From NCBI GenBank assembly GCA_934045905.1, contig OW203765.1, positions 29,793,997 to 29,857,996 on the forward strand: a stretch of 64,000 nucleotides of DNA, read 5' to 3'. Below the pieces are notes generated by a model, which was given only the letters and a program-made list of their open reading frames with translations, did not search any database and had not been told where the DNA came from. Both the position numbers and the translations under genes were made by a program. The number at the start of each line of letters is the position of its first letter. The first letter of the stretch is position 1. This DNA comes from Leuctra nigra. Taxonomy: Eukaryota; Arthropoda; Insecta; Plecoptera; Leuctridae. Shown here one piece after another: positions 24,304-33,724 of this stretch.

Positions 24304-25102
24304 GTGGAGTTTGCGGATTCAGTTGGTCATTGAAGTTTTCGATTAAGTCATCAGCTTTAGAATCCATTTCTTTCTTATCTGCGTCTTGCATCATCTTTTT
24401 ATCCGTTATGCTACTTCTCTTTGTGGTCATTTCACTACCATTCAAGCACCCAACATGGAAGTCAAGTATTTCCTTTCTAACTTCATTGACTGTCCCCACA
24501 AGAACTACTTGGTCACGACTAATTTGTTGCAATACAGATCTGAGCTCAATCACTTGTTTAGACACCTCAGCTACACATTCTCTCTGCATCTTGAACTCTT
24601 TGGCGACAAGTCCAGCCCCAAGGGCAGTCCCCTGCTTATGTATGGAGTCGCAAGTCTTACACCACCACCTTAGTCCATTATTATGCTGTATTTCTTTGAA
24701 GATCTTACGTGAGATGTCTGCGCACGCTAAATGCCATTGAAGTCCGCAATATAGCGCGCAAGTGACAGTCTCATCCTCATCTAGAATACTTATCTTACAC
24801 ATTGGATTCCCACAAGTTCCTGTTTCCACAGTCATGGTTTTCGTTCGGCATCCGCTACTCGTGGGCTTCAAACCAACATCAATCAACTTACTCTTCAGAT
24901 TGTTTGATTTTCTTTTGCTGTTGCTTTTCGGTACTTGTAACAACTCATCTGATACATCTGTAGACTTTTCTAATTCTCCTGCCAATTTTGCAACCAGCAA
25001 AGCTTTTCTTCCCTTAGTGTCAGTGATACCTCTTTTCGCTAGCTCTACTCTCAGATCATCAACTCTCATCTCATGAATGCTCAACATTTCTTCCCGTTTC
25101 AA
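24152..25102 (-). CDS. LINE ORF1, N-terminal part: SAP and PHD-like zinc finger
   Basis: A 316-residue frame. Residues 8-45 match a SAP motif (DNA-binding helix-turn-helix; VDDLRVELAKRGI then GRKALLVAKL). Residues 97-151 form a PHD-like zinc finger with C97, C102, C115, C119, H124, C127, C148 and C151, plus the W-W-C end typical of the fold. Residues about 165-215 are predicted coiled coil. The last 55 residues are Q/H/S-rich and run into a duplicated DNA segment (about 24110-24320), where an indel shifts the frame into the esterase-bearing ORF. ORF1 of such LINEs coats RNA and chaperones nucleic acid in the ribonucleoprotein. The start methionine is followed by the SAP domain, so it is probably native. 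Confidence 0.8.
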   Translation of the reverse strand: MKREEMLSIHEMRVDDLRVELAKRGITDTKGRKALLVAKLAGELEKSTDVSDELLQVPKSNSKRKSNNLKSKLIDVGLKPTSSGCRTKTMTVETGTCGNPMCKISILDEDETVTCALYCGLQWHLACADISRKIFKEIQHNNGLRWWCKTCDSIHKQGTALGAGLVAKEFKMQRECVAEVSKQVIELRSVLQQISRDQVVLVGTVNEVRKEILDFHVGCLNGSEMTTKRSSITDKKMMQDADKKEMDSKADDLIENFNDQLNPQTPLDQINCQAPNHLQRHHPLQHQHLHILCSNNISSSAATTSSTKSANSTRSD

Positions 25103-25513
25103 ATCAATTCACTTCAGATAGTTTGTTCATAGGTTCATGACATCGATTGAAATGGAGCCACAAAATTTCCATGCTAACATTCAACTGTTTTACGCAATAA
25201 GCAATGGCTTTCCAATGACACAAACAAATGTCAAATTTTCTTGATTATACAGTTAAATACTTGCGTTTTTTTAAACAGATTTGCTGTCTCCTCCTTCCCC
25301 TCTTTCCAATGACACCATAAACTTAATACTCAATACAATAATTCTTAATTAAAAACCAAAATATGTAAGATAAAATGAATCCACCTCTTCTCATTCAAAA
25401 GTCACGGCCTCTATGAAGAAAGAAGATGTCTGCGGCTGGTGCCTTGGCTGCGAAACGCATCAGACTTGAATTTACGTTCGTAATTTTTGTATATTTGTGT
25501 CAATTCTAAAACC

Positions 25514-25519
25514 AATAAA
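25514..25519 (+). terminator. Possible AATAAA signal in the right part of the TIR element
   Basis: AATAAA follows a short GC-richer stretch (25400-25480) that reads as an 18-residue frame starting MKKEDVCGWCLGC or, in another frame, MSAAGALAAKRIRLEF. It is in the same orientation as the donor at 19181, so both could be remnants of the element's own gene. Weak evidence. Confidence 0.2.
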
Positions 25520-25579
25520 AACATTATTCGTTTCAATCAAATGAATTCTTTCCTCCCTTCGTTTCCCTGAAATAATAAA

Positions 25580-25624
25580 TTAAAAAATTAATCAATTAAT
25601 TAATTAATTAATTAATTAATTAAT
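25580..25624. repeat. TTAA/AATT microsatellite
   Basis: A tandem run of TTAA units of about 45 bp, followed at 25660-25685 by a G-rich stretch. It lies between the nested LINE and the right subterminal array. Confidence 0.8.
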
Positions 25625-25689
25625 TACCAATAAATAATCAAATTATGAATATTTAGCAGGAAGGGGGTGGGGGAAGGGGGCGGGATTCA

Positions 25690-26050
25690 ATGCAGGAATG
25701 GTATCCGCATTGTATCCGATATGTAACGGAATGGTGTCCAAAATGTGACAGAATGGCGTCCGATATATATCAGGATGACGTCCGAAAGATATCAGAATTC
25801 TGTCCGCAATGTGTCAGAATAGTGTTCGAAACGTATCGTTTTGATGCCGGGCCAGTGTAGTACGCGCATCTAGTCTTTTAGTGAGTGTCATATTCGTGAC
25901 GGAATAGACGCGGATATGTGACTGCTTGGTGTCCGCTGTCCGATAACAAATAGGAGGCGGCCCGGCGGACACAATTTTGCCGGGCCAGTGCCAACGTGCG
26001 ACACCGGACCGGCGCCGTTGGTAGGCATCGGCCCGGCACAAATCTGACAC
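25690..26050. repeat. Right subterminal repeat array
   Basis: The outer part holds GCCGGGCCAGTG words (25855, 25979) and GCCCGGC in reverse near the end. The inner part (25690-25850) is an imperfect tandem array of about seven units with a 22-24 bp period, consensus roughly TGGYGTCCGAAATGTATCAGAA. It matches the left array in word content and mirrors its position. This supports both ends belonging to one transposon. Confidence 0.6.
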
Positions 26051-26067
26051 TCTGTGTTTGCTGGGTA

Positions 26068-27600
26068 TTATGTTGAAGCATAAACTGTTGAAGGCTTCAT
26101 CAATGAAACAGGCTAAAATAATCTTGCTTTAAATTGTGACGATGTTTTTGTTCATGGATGTACTGAATGGGGAACAATATGGATTTTCCGAAAAATTAAA
26201 AGTTATTTTTAACGTTGAAAGCATCTCGTAAACAAAAGAGCTGCCAATGCTATCAAATTTCGTTACGCATACTCATTTGCACAGAAATGTATTTTTTTCG
26301 TTTAAGTTTAGTAGCTTCATTATAATTTTTTTTACTAATTTTGAGTTAACTTTTTTACCACGATGATGTTTTCTGTATTGTTTCTCTGTCAGCTAAATAC
26401 TAGAGTTCGAGCTAGGCTAAAAGCCAACCTGATTATGGTTCCTCGAGATTTCTTGAAAAATTCATATCTGTAAAAAAAAACTCTCCACAATACAATACAC
26501 ATTAGAATCTGTCTTTAATCTATTTTCAAAGCCAATTACCATCATGACCGAACAGTGGCTTCGGAAAATCGCTCAATAAATTCTTCACAGTACATTCCAA
26601 CATTGATTATGATCAAGCAATTAAAACCGCAATTAATATCTAAAAATGCTATTCAGAATTCGTCCGAATTCTTCTACTTATTATTTTGTCTTCTTGTCAT
26701 GGTGGTGCATAATTATACATAAGAGCCGAAGCATTACGTATTCAGCCGCCTTAAGACATTCTAATCATTCTGTGCAAATCTCTGTCAATTATTTAATATT
26801 CTTCTCTAAGAGGATTGGATACGTGTTTAACAGATCCAGAACTAAGCTCACACTAAGAAATTGTTAGTAAGATTTATTAGGAAAGTAGGTGGGAATTATA
26901 TTTGCAATTAATTGTATTTTATTGATATTTAAGTATAGCTTTTCAAAACAAATAACTTACAATTTTATCAAGGTGTGATCGGTTGGACTAATAAAACAAA
27001 CTAGAAAATTGATAGATAAATAAATAAATAAACAAAAATATAAATAATATTTTCTCGATTTTCAACTTTTCAACCCAAATGCAATTTTGTAACAACAAGC
27101 CTTCTCATAATTTATTTTTCAAGTTTTCTCAATAAAATTAATTTTTCTAATATTGAATAAGATTTAAAAATTTCGGCCAACTTCTCAATATTACTGATTT
27201 TAATTTTTTTTTTATTACGAATATGATGATTTTGAGATATAAAGGAACACGTCCTCTATTCTACTTCTAATACTGAAAAAGCAAAAAGTATCATATTTGC
27301 ATAAGCTATTAAAATGAGATGCCTGGATTCCATTGTGTCTGACAGCCTTCTAGTCGGGCGCTAGCTCGACGCTGCCAAGCACCGCTCTAATACAACGTGC
27401 GAGCTACTACCAGACTTATACTGCAAGCGCTTCGGGCCCGATTTCGGGGTGTCAGTACGCATGCAAGCATTTAGAAATGAAAGTTGAAAACCATGGTTAT
27501 CGGGTATATTTAGCCACCTGACAACACCTAACCAAATATCAAAGTGCTGCGATCATCCCTTCGGGGTGAATTTTGGGCCTCAAACATGCAAGGATTGACT
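26068..27600. other. Non-coding stretch
   Basis: AT-rich sequence with no recognised gene. From about 27330 to 27600 it becomes GC-richer and contains ATCCCTTCGGGGT, a small hairpin. This stretch is probably part of the repeat that continues to 28060. Confidence 0.5.
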
Positions 27601-27605
27601 TTCAT

Positions 27606-27630
27606 GTTAGTTAGTTAGTTAGTTAGTTAG
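27606..27630. repeat. TTAG microsatellite
   Basis: A pure run of about six TTAG units. TTAGG is the common insect telomere repeat, but these units lack the fifth base, so this is an ordinary microsatellite. Confidence 0.85.
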
Positions 27631-27639
27631 GCACGGTCA

Positions 27640-28060
27640 ATTTGTTTGCCCCTCTCCACAGGTTGAACGGTTTGTCCTAGAGAGTTGAAATTTGGCAGAG
27701 ACATAGAGTCATATTTATAGCAGTGCCCTTTGAAAGAAAATCTGAAACATTTTGACCGGAAGTGAAGTTATTACAATTTTAAATTTTAAATATTTTAAAA
27801 GTCAAACGGGTCCATCGAGAGTTTTGAAATTTGGCAACAATAAAGACAATGTATTGCTAGACACTCCACTTCAAGAAAAATCAATAAATTTAAACCGGAA
27901 GTGGGAAAATTATCAATATTTACGTTCCGCCCTTCTTCTTTGATACACTAAACAGCGGCTCTAATTCCCATCGGACTGATAGCTCATGTTAGGAAGGCAG
28001 CTGGCTTCGACATCTGCATAACACGTTCGATTCCCGATCCCGGAAAACTTTTTTTTTCAT
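27640..28060 (+). repeat. Interspersed repeat with ACCGGAAGTG words and a tRNA-like end
   Basis: Two related half-units each contain GAGAGTTKAAATTTGGCA and ACCGGAAGTG, about 125-145 bp apart. They are followed by a conserved TTCTTCTTTGATAYACTA word and a tRNA-like module (27981-28043). The wording parallels the ATCGGT/CCGGTTTC repeats at 40-49 kb. No protein is encoded; the 63-residue frame at 27752 is a by-product. Confidence 0.45.
27981..28043 (+). other. tRNA-like module, copy 1 (divergent)
   Basis: It contains TAGCTCATGTTAGG, which resembles a Pol III A box, then a CTTCGAC arm-like stretch and CGTTCGATTCC (28024-28034), which resembles a B box. A T-run follows at about 28048. The cloverleaf is imperfect, so I do not call a functional tRNA. 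It is probably a tRNA-derived part of a repeat. Confidence 0.4.
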
Positions 28061-28118
28061 ATATTATTTTTTAATTTGTATAAGCGATGATACCTTCATG
28101 GATATATATTCAAATGAG

Positions 28119-28990
28119 AGGTCCAGGGATGCTGTGAAGATCATCAATAGACCGAAACATCGCAATCGCGGCACGCCAGTTGCCATCGTGAACACTGAAG
28201 ATATCAGGGAATCAGGAATTGCGCACGTCGTTTTACGCTCCACCTTTCTTCTTTGATATACTACACAGGTTTATATTTCAGTGTGGCGAATTGGCTCGGT
28301 CACATGAGGCAAGTGACTTCGATCACGGCGTTGCCGGGTTCGATCCCCGTAACAAACGTTTTATTTTTTATCTTTTTATTTACTTAAAAAATGTTTAACC
28401 TTCTTGTGTATATATTCAAAATGTTAATCCGAATACATTCAACGATTACATAGCTACTCTTTTTAATATTATACTCATTGGACTCTAGTAATGATTGTCA
28501 ATGTACACGTTGTACGTAAAGGTGTGCAATAAAACAATTCGTGGTCATGCTAATCAACAGAATCTTGGTGGCTCATGTACTAAACTAGAAACCACACAAA
28601 AAAGGTTCCATTACTGGGTGCATAAGGTTGTCACAGCTTTTAATTTATCCGAATTATTTAATTATGTAAAATTCAGTTAATTAAGTAAATAGTAAAATTC
28701 AGTGAAGGCTCCATAACTAATATTCAGAGTATTAGGTGTTTACAACTTTTCATTTGTCACACTTATTTAATTATTTAAAATAGAGTTAATTTGTCAATAT
28801 TGGTGGCTCAACAAGAAACAAGAACAACACGAAACAAGAAACCACACAAAAAGGCTCCATTACGTGCATCCATTACGTGCATTAGGTTCTAAAATTAATT
28901 TAATTATTTTAATTATGCTAATTTGTCAATCTTGATGGCTCAGTTACGAAACAATAAACCACACAAAAAGGCTCCATTACTAGGTATATT
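28119..28990 (+). repeat. 0.94-kb repeat unit, copy A
   Basis: Nearly identical to 29061-29935, offset 942-943 bp. In order: a 160-bp leader, the TTCTTCTTTGATATACTA word, a tRNA-like module, a T-rich tract, and three degenerate repeats beginning TGGTGGCTCA or TGATGGCTCA and ending CACACAAAAAGGCTCCATTAC. The 61-residue frames in both copies start with the same sequence but lack homology to anything I know. Confidence 0.7.
28281..28352 (+). other. tRNA-like module, copy 2
   Basis: TTGGCTCGGTCACATGAGG resembles an A box and GGTTCGATCC (28337-28346) matches the Pol III B box exactly. A T-rich tract starts about 10 nt later. The acceptor stem does not pair well, so this is tRNA-derived rather than a tRNA gene. 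Confidence 0.45.
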
Positions 28991-29060
28991 AGGCGCTCTT
29001 TGCTCCTAATACTCTAAGAGACTAATGCTCTGGTGCTCTGGTACATTTTTAATAAATGAG

Positions 29061-30040
29061 ACTACCAATGGATGCTGTGAAGATCATCAATAGACAGAAA
29101 CATCGCCATCGCGGCACGCCGGTTGCCATCGTGAACAGTGAAGATATCAGGGAAACAGGAATTGCGCACGTCGTTTTACGCTCTACCTTTCTTCTTTGAT
29201 ATACTACACAGGTTTAATTTCAGTGTGGCGAATTGGCTCGGTCACATGAGGCAAGTGACTTCGATCACGGCGTTGCCGGGTTCGATCCCCGTAACAAATG
29301 TTTGATTTTTTTTATCTTTTTCTTTACTTAATAAATGTTTAACCTCTTGTGTATATATTCAAAATGTTAATCCGAATACATTCAACGATTACATAGCAAC
29401 TCTTTTTAATATTATACTCATTGGACTCTAATAATGATTGTCAATGTACACGTTGTACGTAAAGTTGTGCAATAAAACAATTCGTGGTCATGCTAATCAA
29501 CAGCATCTTGGTGGCTCAGTTACTAAACTAGAAACAACACAAAAAAGGCTCCATTACTGGGTGCATAAGGTTGTCACAGCTTTTAATTTATCCGAATTAT
29601 TTAATTATGTAAAATTCAGGTAATTTAGTAAATAGTAAAATTCAGTAAAGGCTCCATTACTAATATTCAGTGTATTACGTGTTTACAACTTTTTATTTGT
29701 CACACTTATATATTATTTAAAATAGAGTTAATTTGTCAATATTGGTGGCTCAACAAGAAACAAGAACAACACGAAACAAGAAACCACACAAAAAGGCTCC
29801 ATTACGTGCATCCATTACGTGATCACAACTTTAAGTTTCTAAAATAAATTTAATTATTTTAATTATGCAAATTTGTCGATCTTGATGGTTCAGATACGAA
29901 ACAAGAAACCACACAAAATGGCTCCATTACTAGGTTTATTAGGTGTTTACAACTTAGTAAAAATTATTTCATTATTTCAGATGTTGTAATCTGTCAATCT
30001 TAGAAGCTCGGTTACAATAAACAAGAAACCACACTAAATG
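29061..30040 (+). repeat. 0.94-kb repeat unit, copy B
   Basis: A tandem copy of 28119-28990 with scattered substitutions and small indels. It carries one or two additional degenerate GGCTCA...CACACAAAA units at its end (about 29880 and 30000). Similar divergence along the whole length indicates a single segmental duplication. Confidence 0.7.
29223..29294 (+). other. tRNA-like module, copy 3
   Basis: Almost identical to copy 2, including the B box GGTTCGATCC at 29279-29288 and the following T-rich tract. The B box and A-box-like region are unchanged between the two copies while flanks differ slightly. Confidence 0.45.
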
Positions 30041-31222
30041 GTCCATGATAATTAATGGAAATCTGTGGGTATGAGAGATTTAAATTTCATTTCATCATCC
30101 AACAATGCTTACGTTAAAAAGTTAGAATAATAAAACGCTTTTAAATTGTCATGATTTATTTCCAAACTGTGAGTCAAAGTCTCATCAAGTGACATTGTTT
30201 AATGGAAATAAATGAAACTGAAACTGATGTTCCTCCTAATCTGACACTAATAAAATAAACATTGGTTTTGATGCGAACGTTATATACGAAAATGGTCTGG
30301 CTTGTTTACATCGGCAATACAATAATATTCTTCAAGTATCTAGGCAATAGCACGAAGTTGTTTCCTGGTTTGAAAATATGAAAATATTATCTTCCACAGC
30401 AACATCACAAAACAATATAATAATCACTAAATAAGATCAGTGGACTAATTAAAATGCAAGCTCGATAACAGTTTACAAGTACCTATAGAAGAAGACAACA
30501 ATACTAAATGGACATCGATCGTATTTGCCATGAACAAACAAATGTAAACATTAAGTTGACCTGACAGGGAGAGGCAGAGAGGTGGAGATGCCAGGTATAG
30601 GCCGGCCCATGCTATCCGTGTACATATACATAGGCGAGTAAGGCGGGTAGCGTAAATTTCATCACCCGTCATACTCCTTCCCACCAGCACTATAAACACC
30701 AGGTGGCTCAGCTAGTTAATCTTAACTAAGTTCCTTTTAAGTTACATTGCCTTCCAAAAACCATCCGGATTTTATTTAAAATGTGTTGTAAACATCTGTA
30801 AGCCTGTACGCTTTACCAATTGAGTTTATACTTCGAAACTTTGACATAAAAGAGTGAACATGGGAGAATTTAAAAATGAGGAAACGCATTTGCAATCATC
30901 TTTCGTGTACCTTTCAGTTTACCTAGTGGCGACAAATACGCGTTTTACGAGATGAACGCACAAATTCCGGTTTACACCGGAACAATACACCTACAATTTA
31001 CGTTATTCACATTACTCAAAGCTGTGAACTTTTAACAAATTATAATTTGATATAACTCAAATTCAACCAAAAGAAATGGACCCTTTCGTTATACTAACTT
31101 CGGAACTATTGAAATAAAAACAGAAAACTTTAGACAAGAAGTGACGTTGTTGGCGTTAACTGTAATGATAGGTAACACTTAATGATCAGTGAAAGCTGCT
31201 ATAAACTTATACCCCATATGAC
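30041..31222. other. Non-coding stretch
   Basis: AT-rich DNA without a recognised gene or strong repeat. The 84-residue minus-strand frame at 30445-30699 has no domain and is taken as chance. Confidence 0.5.
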
Positions 31223-31955
31223 ATGTTGTACAAAAACAAAAACTTGTAAAAAAAAACTGCCAAGCACCTTCCCACTTAAAACAATTGAGATCTAAAAGAA
31301 GGGCCAAGCAATAATATATTGTTTAAACATTTTCGCACTTAAAATTCGTGAAATCATTTCGCCCAGTTACTGCCGCCAAGCACAACACTAAAAACCTAAT
31401 GTTGTGTCCAAATTTGAAGAATACAATCTAAGTGAACCATCATTGTAAATTTAACAAAATTATAAAAATTAAAAACGACTTCAAAATAAATTTAAAATTG
31501 AAATTAAAAAAATTAAAAATAAAGCTTGGCGCATTGTGTCAAGAAGAAGGCAACATAAGAAAGAAGATGACGATAAAGGAGCCGAAGAAAGACAGAAAGT
31601 AGGAAGAAGATAGAGGAAGTCTACAATATGGTCGGTGCAAATTCAATGCGCCAAGCTTTATTTTTAATTTTTTTAATTTCAATTTTAAATTTATTTTGAA
31701 GTCGTTTTTAATTTTTATAATTTTGTTAAATTTACAATGATGGTTCACTTAGATTGTATTCTTCAAATTTGGACACAACATTAGGTTTTTAGTGTTGTGC
31801 TTGGCGGCAGTAACTGGGCGAAATGATTTCACGAATTTTAAGTGCGAAAATGTTTAAACAATATATTATTGCTTGGCCCTTCTTTTAGATCTCAATTGTT
31901 TTAAGCGGGAAGGTGCTTGGCAGTTTTTTTACAAGTTTTTGTTTTTGTACAACAT
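31223..31955. mobile_element. Foldback element with 313-bp arms
   Basis: The left arm (31223-31536) and right arm (31644-31955) are almost perfectly complementary, separated by a 107-bp purine-rich spacer. The arms carry repeated GCCAAG/CTTGGC words (31259, 31303, 31375, 31525 and mirror positions), and the inner ends read CTTGGCGCATTG. The near identity of the arms suggests recent formation or gene conversion. It encodes nothing. A transcript would fold into a long hairpin. It shares the CTTGGCGCAT inner word and general design with the shorter foldbacks at 39770, 41349 and 47746. No target duplication was recognised. Confidence 0.85.
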
Positions 31956-32910
31956 AACATTGGCCGGCCCAGGCATGCAATTAACAGCCTACCAAACCGC
32001 CTATGAATGGCAGCACGGCGGCAATTAATGCAGATCATTATAATTACAGATATTCAAGAACAATTATATTTTTACAGATATTTCTTTTTTACGGACGTTT
32101 TGGGAGTAATTGTAGTCTAATTTGTTCCTAATTTTATGTGAGTTTTTAATGCGCTTTTCTAATATGAAAATTTACATAGTTGCAACTAGTAAAAACATTA
32201 CAAATATCCCTTGGGTTATTCTATTTAATATTTCTTATTATAAACGTGTTTCGTCTAAAATGGTAAGTAAAATTATTTGTAAATATTATACGAATAATGG
32301 AAAAAATAAAGTATTTTTTAAATGAACCCACAAACATTTTTTTCGTGATATTTTTACACATCATGAACTATTTGTATTCTGTCAAAAAGAATACCTATAC
32401 GGAAAAAACGAATTTCGACTTATAAGATGGAATTGGCAACGTGAAATTTGTGTCATGTAGAGATTTTCAAGCTCAAGCTTTTACAATTACACGTAAGTAG
32501 GTATTTAAATTCCTGAACTGATATAGATATCTTCGTTTCATTTATCGCGCACTTTATTTGAGTATACAACTAAAATTTATTTCGAGCGTTTCGTATTGTT
32601 CAATTTTTATATATTTATATTTATTGGTTATGTTTATGATTTTAAGAGTTGACATGATGAAATGAATTAGTATATATTTTAATTTTTTATTTTCATCTGT
32701 TTTATTTTTGTTTAGCTCATTATTTGTAACATATAAAATGATGTATATAAACTTGATATTGATTTCAGAGTGTACTTGTTGCAAGAAGTTGCTTGAGCGC
32801 ATTATCTGCTTGTGATTCGCTGACATAATCTCCTCAGATCTCGCGCCTGGACCGGGTCCGCAATCATGAGATATGCTCTCGCTGCACACAAGCCAGGGTC
32901 CAGCACAGCG
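31956..32910. other. Non-coding stretch
   Basis: AT-rich until about 32800, where GC content rises and the CpG-containing tandem repeat begins. The open frames at 32122-32325 and 32554-33015 lack domains. Confidence 0.45.
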
Positions 32911-32923
32911 CGCCTCAAGATGC

Positions 32924-33160
32924 TGCATTCCTGGCAGATGAGTCGGCCAAGTCCATGCAGTGGCGTAGTGTCGGGGGGAGCAGTGCAGAGGCGCACGTCG
33001 TGTGACTAGCAGCATTCCTAGCAGATGAGTCGGCCAAGTCCGTGCAGTGGTGTAGTGTCGGGGGGAGATATGAAAAGGCGCACGTCTCCTAAATTACTTG
33101 CCTCTTAGCTCACAGTGGCGGTGTGTCGGGGGGGAACAGCAGAGGCGCGTGGTAGAATCG
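32924..33160. repeat. Tandem repeat, 88-bp period, 2-3 copies
   Basis: GCATTCCTRGCAGATGAGTC starts at 32924 and again at 33012. Each unit runs through GTGTCGGGGGGAG and AGGCGCACGTC. A third degenerate copy (GTGTCGGGGGGG, AGAGGCGCG) covers about 33110-33160. It is GC-rich compared with its surroundings. Confidence 0.7.
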
Positions 33161-33640
33161 TCTTGACACACATTTCGTCTTAACAACATTGTTTGTTGTA
33201 ATTCTAAATGGCATGGATGTACACAGGCGCCACAAGGTTCAAGGATACATAACTAAACAAAGACTGCAGCTGTTTCATGTGTTAATACATAGCTACTCAG
33301 TGGGTCAAATATTACTTAGAAGTACATACATTTAATAATTGGGGAAAATAAACATTTCAAGTCGAGAAAATTATAAATTAAACGAACAAAAAACCAATTT
33401 TTAATCTGAAATCCATTTCTAGAAATTGTTAGAATAGTTTGTCTAATTTACACCATTCAATGTCACTAAATATTTCCTACAACTTCTCTATCGCCGTCCG
33501 AAAGCTCTTTTCATCGTACTGTTTCACATTGTCGGTTTTGTTTTGACGTCACAAAATGGTAAACTGAATCAACTATGCAGTTTCCCACAAAACCTTCACA
33601 ACTTTTACTACGTGACGAGGTAACGTAGCTCCTACTATAA

Positions 33641-33724
33641 GGTCAGCATTTGTCGGGCACGAAAACGCTCCGTCGCTCGTCTGTCGCTCACACGGATCGT
33701 TTTCGTGCCCGACTAATGCTGACC
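33641..33724. repeat. 84-nt near-perfect hairpin
   Basis: Arms 33641-33667 and 33698-33724 pair at 26 of 27 positions (GGTCAGCATTTGTCGGGCAC...) around a 30-nt loop. The size is that of a microRNA precursor, but such perfect pairing is more typical of a very small MITE or hairpin siRNA source. No copy elsewhere in the window was noticed. Confidence 0.6.

Larger units (their letters stand above)
20131..25105 (-). mobile_element. CR1-group non-LTR retrotransposon, nearly full length
   Basis: On the minus strand the order is ORF1 (SAP domain, PHD-like zinc finger, coiled coil, Q/H-rich linker, SGNH esterase), a gap of about 30 nt, then ORF2 (APE-type endonuclease followed by reverse transcriptase). 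A 3'UTR of about 150 nt and an AATA-type microsatellite tail (20131-20153) follow. The ORF1 esterase plus PHD finger is a published hallmark of CR1-like elements. Each ORF is interrupted once by a frame change, so this copy is probably dead. The 5' boundary past the ORF1 start is not resolved and I found no target duplication. It is nested inside the TIR element at 18069-26065. Confidence 0.88.
18069..26065. mobile_element. Unclassified TIR DNA transposon (about 8.0 kb) hosting a LINE
   Basis: The left end begins CCCAGCAAACACA and the right end is its complement. Allowing small gaps, the match extends over about 45 bp on each side and includes a TGCCGG(G/A)CC word. Both ends are immediately flanked by TA (18067-18068 and 26066-26067), which may be a 2-bp target duplication or part of the TIR. 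GC-rich arrays of related TCCG/GCCGGGCCAGTG words fill about 420 bp inside the left end and about 350 bp inside the right end. A CR1-like LINE accounts for about 5 kb of the interior, so the original element was about 3 kb. A 5' exon-like segment (about 18960-19180) and an AATAAA (25514) survive, but no transposase was found. Superfamily not assigned. Confidence 0.6.

Noticed and set aside
22863..25076. Plus-strand frames opposite the LINE
   Set aside because: They are shadows of the LINE coding strand and have no independent support.
18069..26065. Assigning the TIR element to Tc1/mariner because of the TA borders
   Set aside because: No DDE transposase is present, the ends do not match a mariner pattern I know, and the TA could be part of the TIR.
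27606..27630. TTAG run as a telomere-like repeat
   Set aside because: The units are four bases, not the insect TTAGG, and the run is only 25 bp inside the chromosome.
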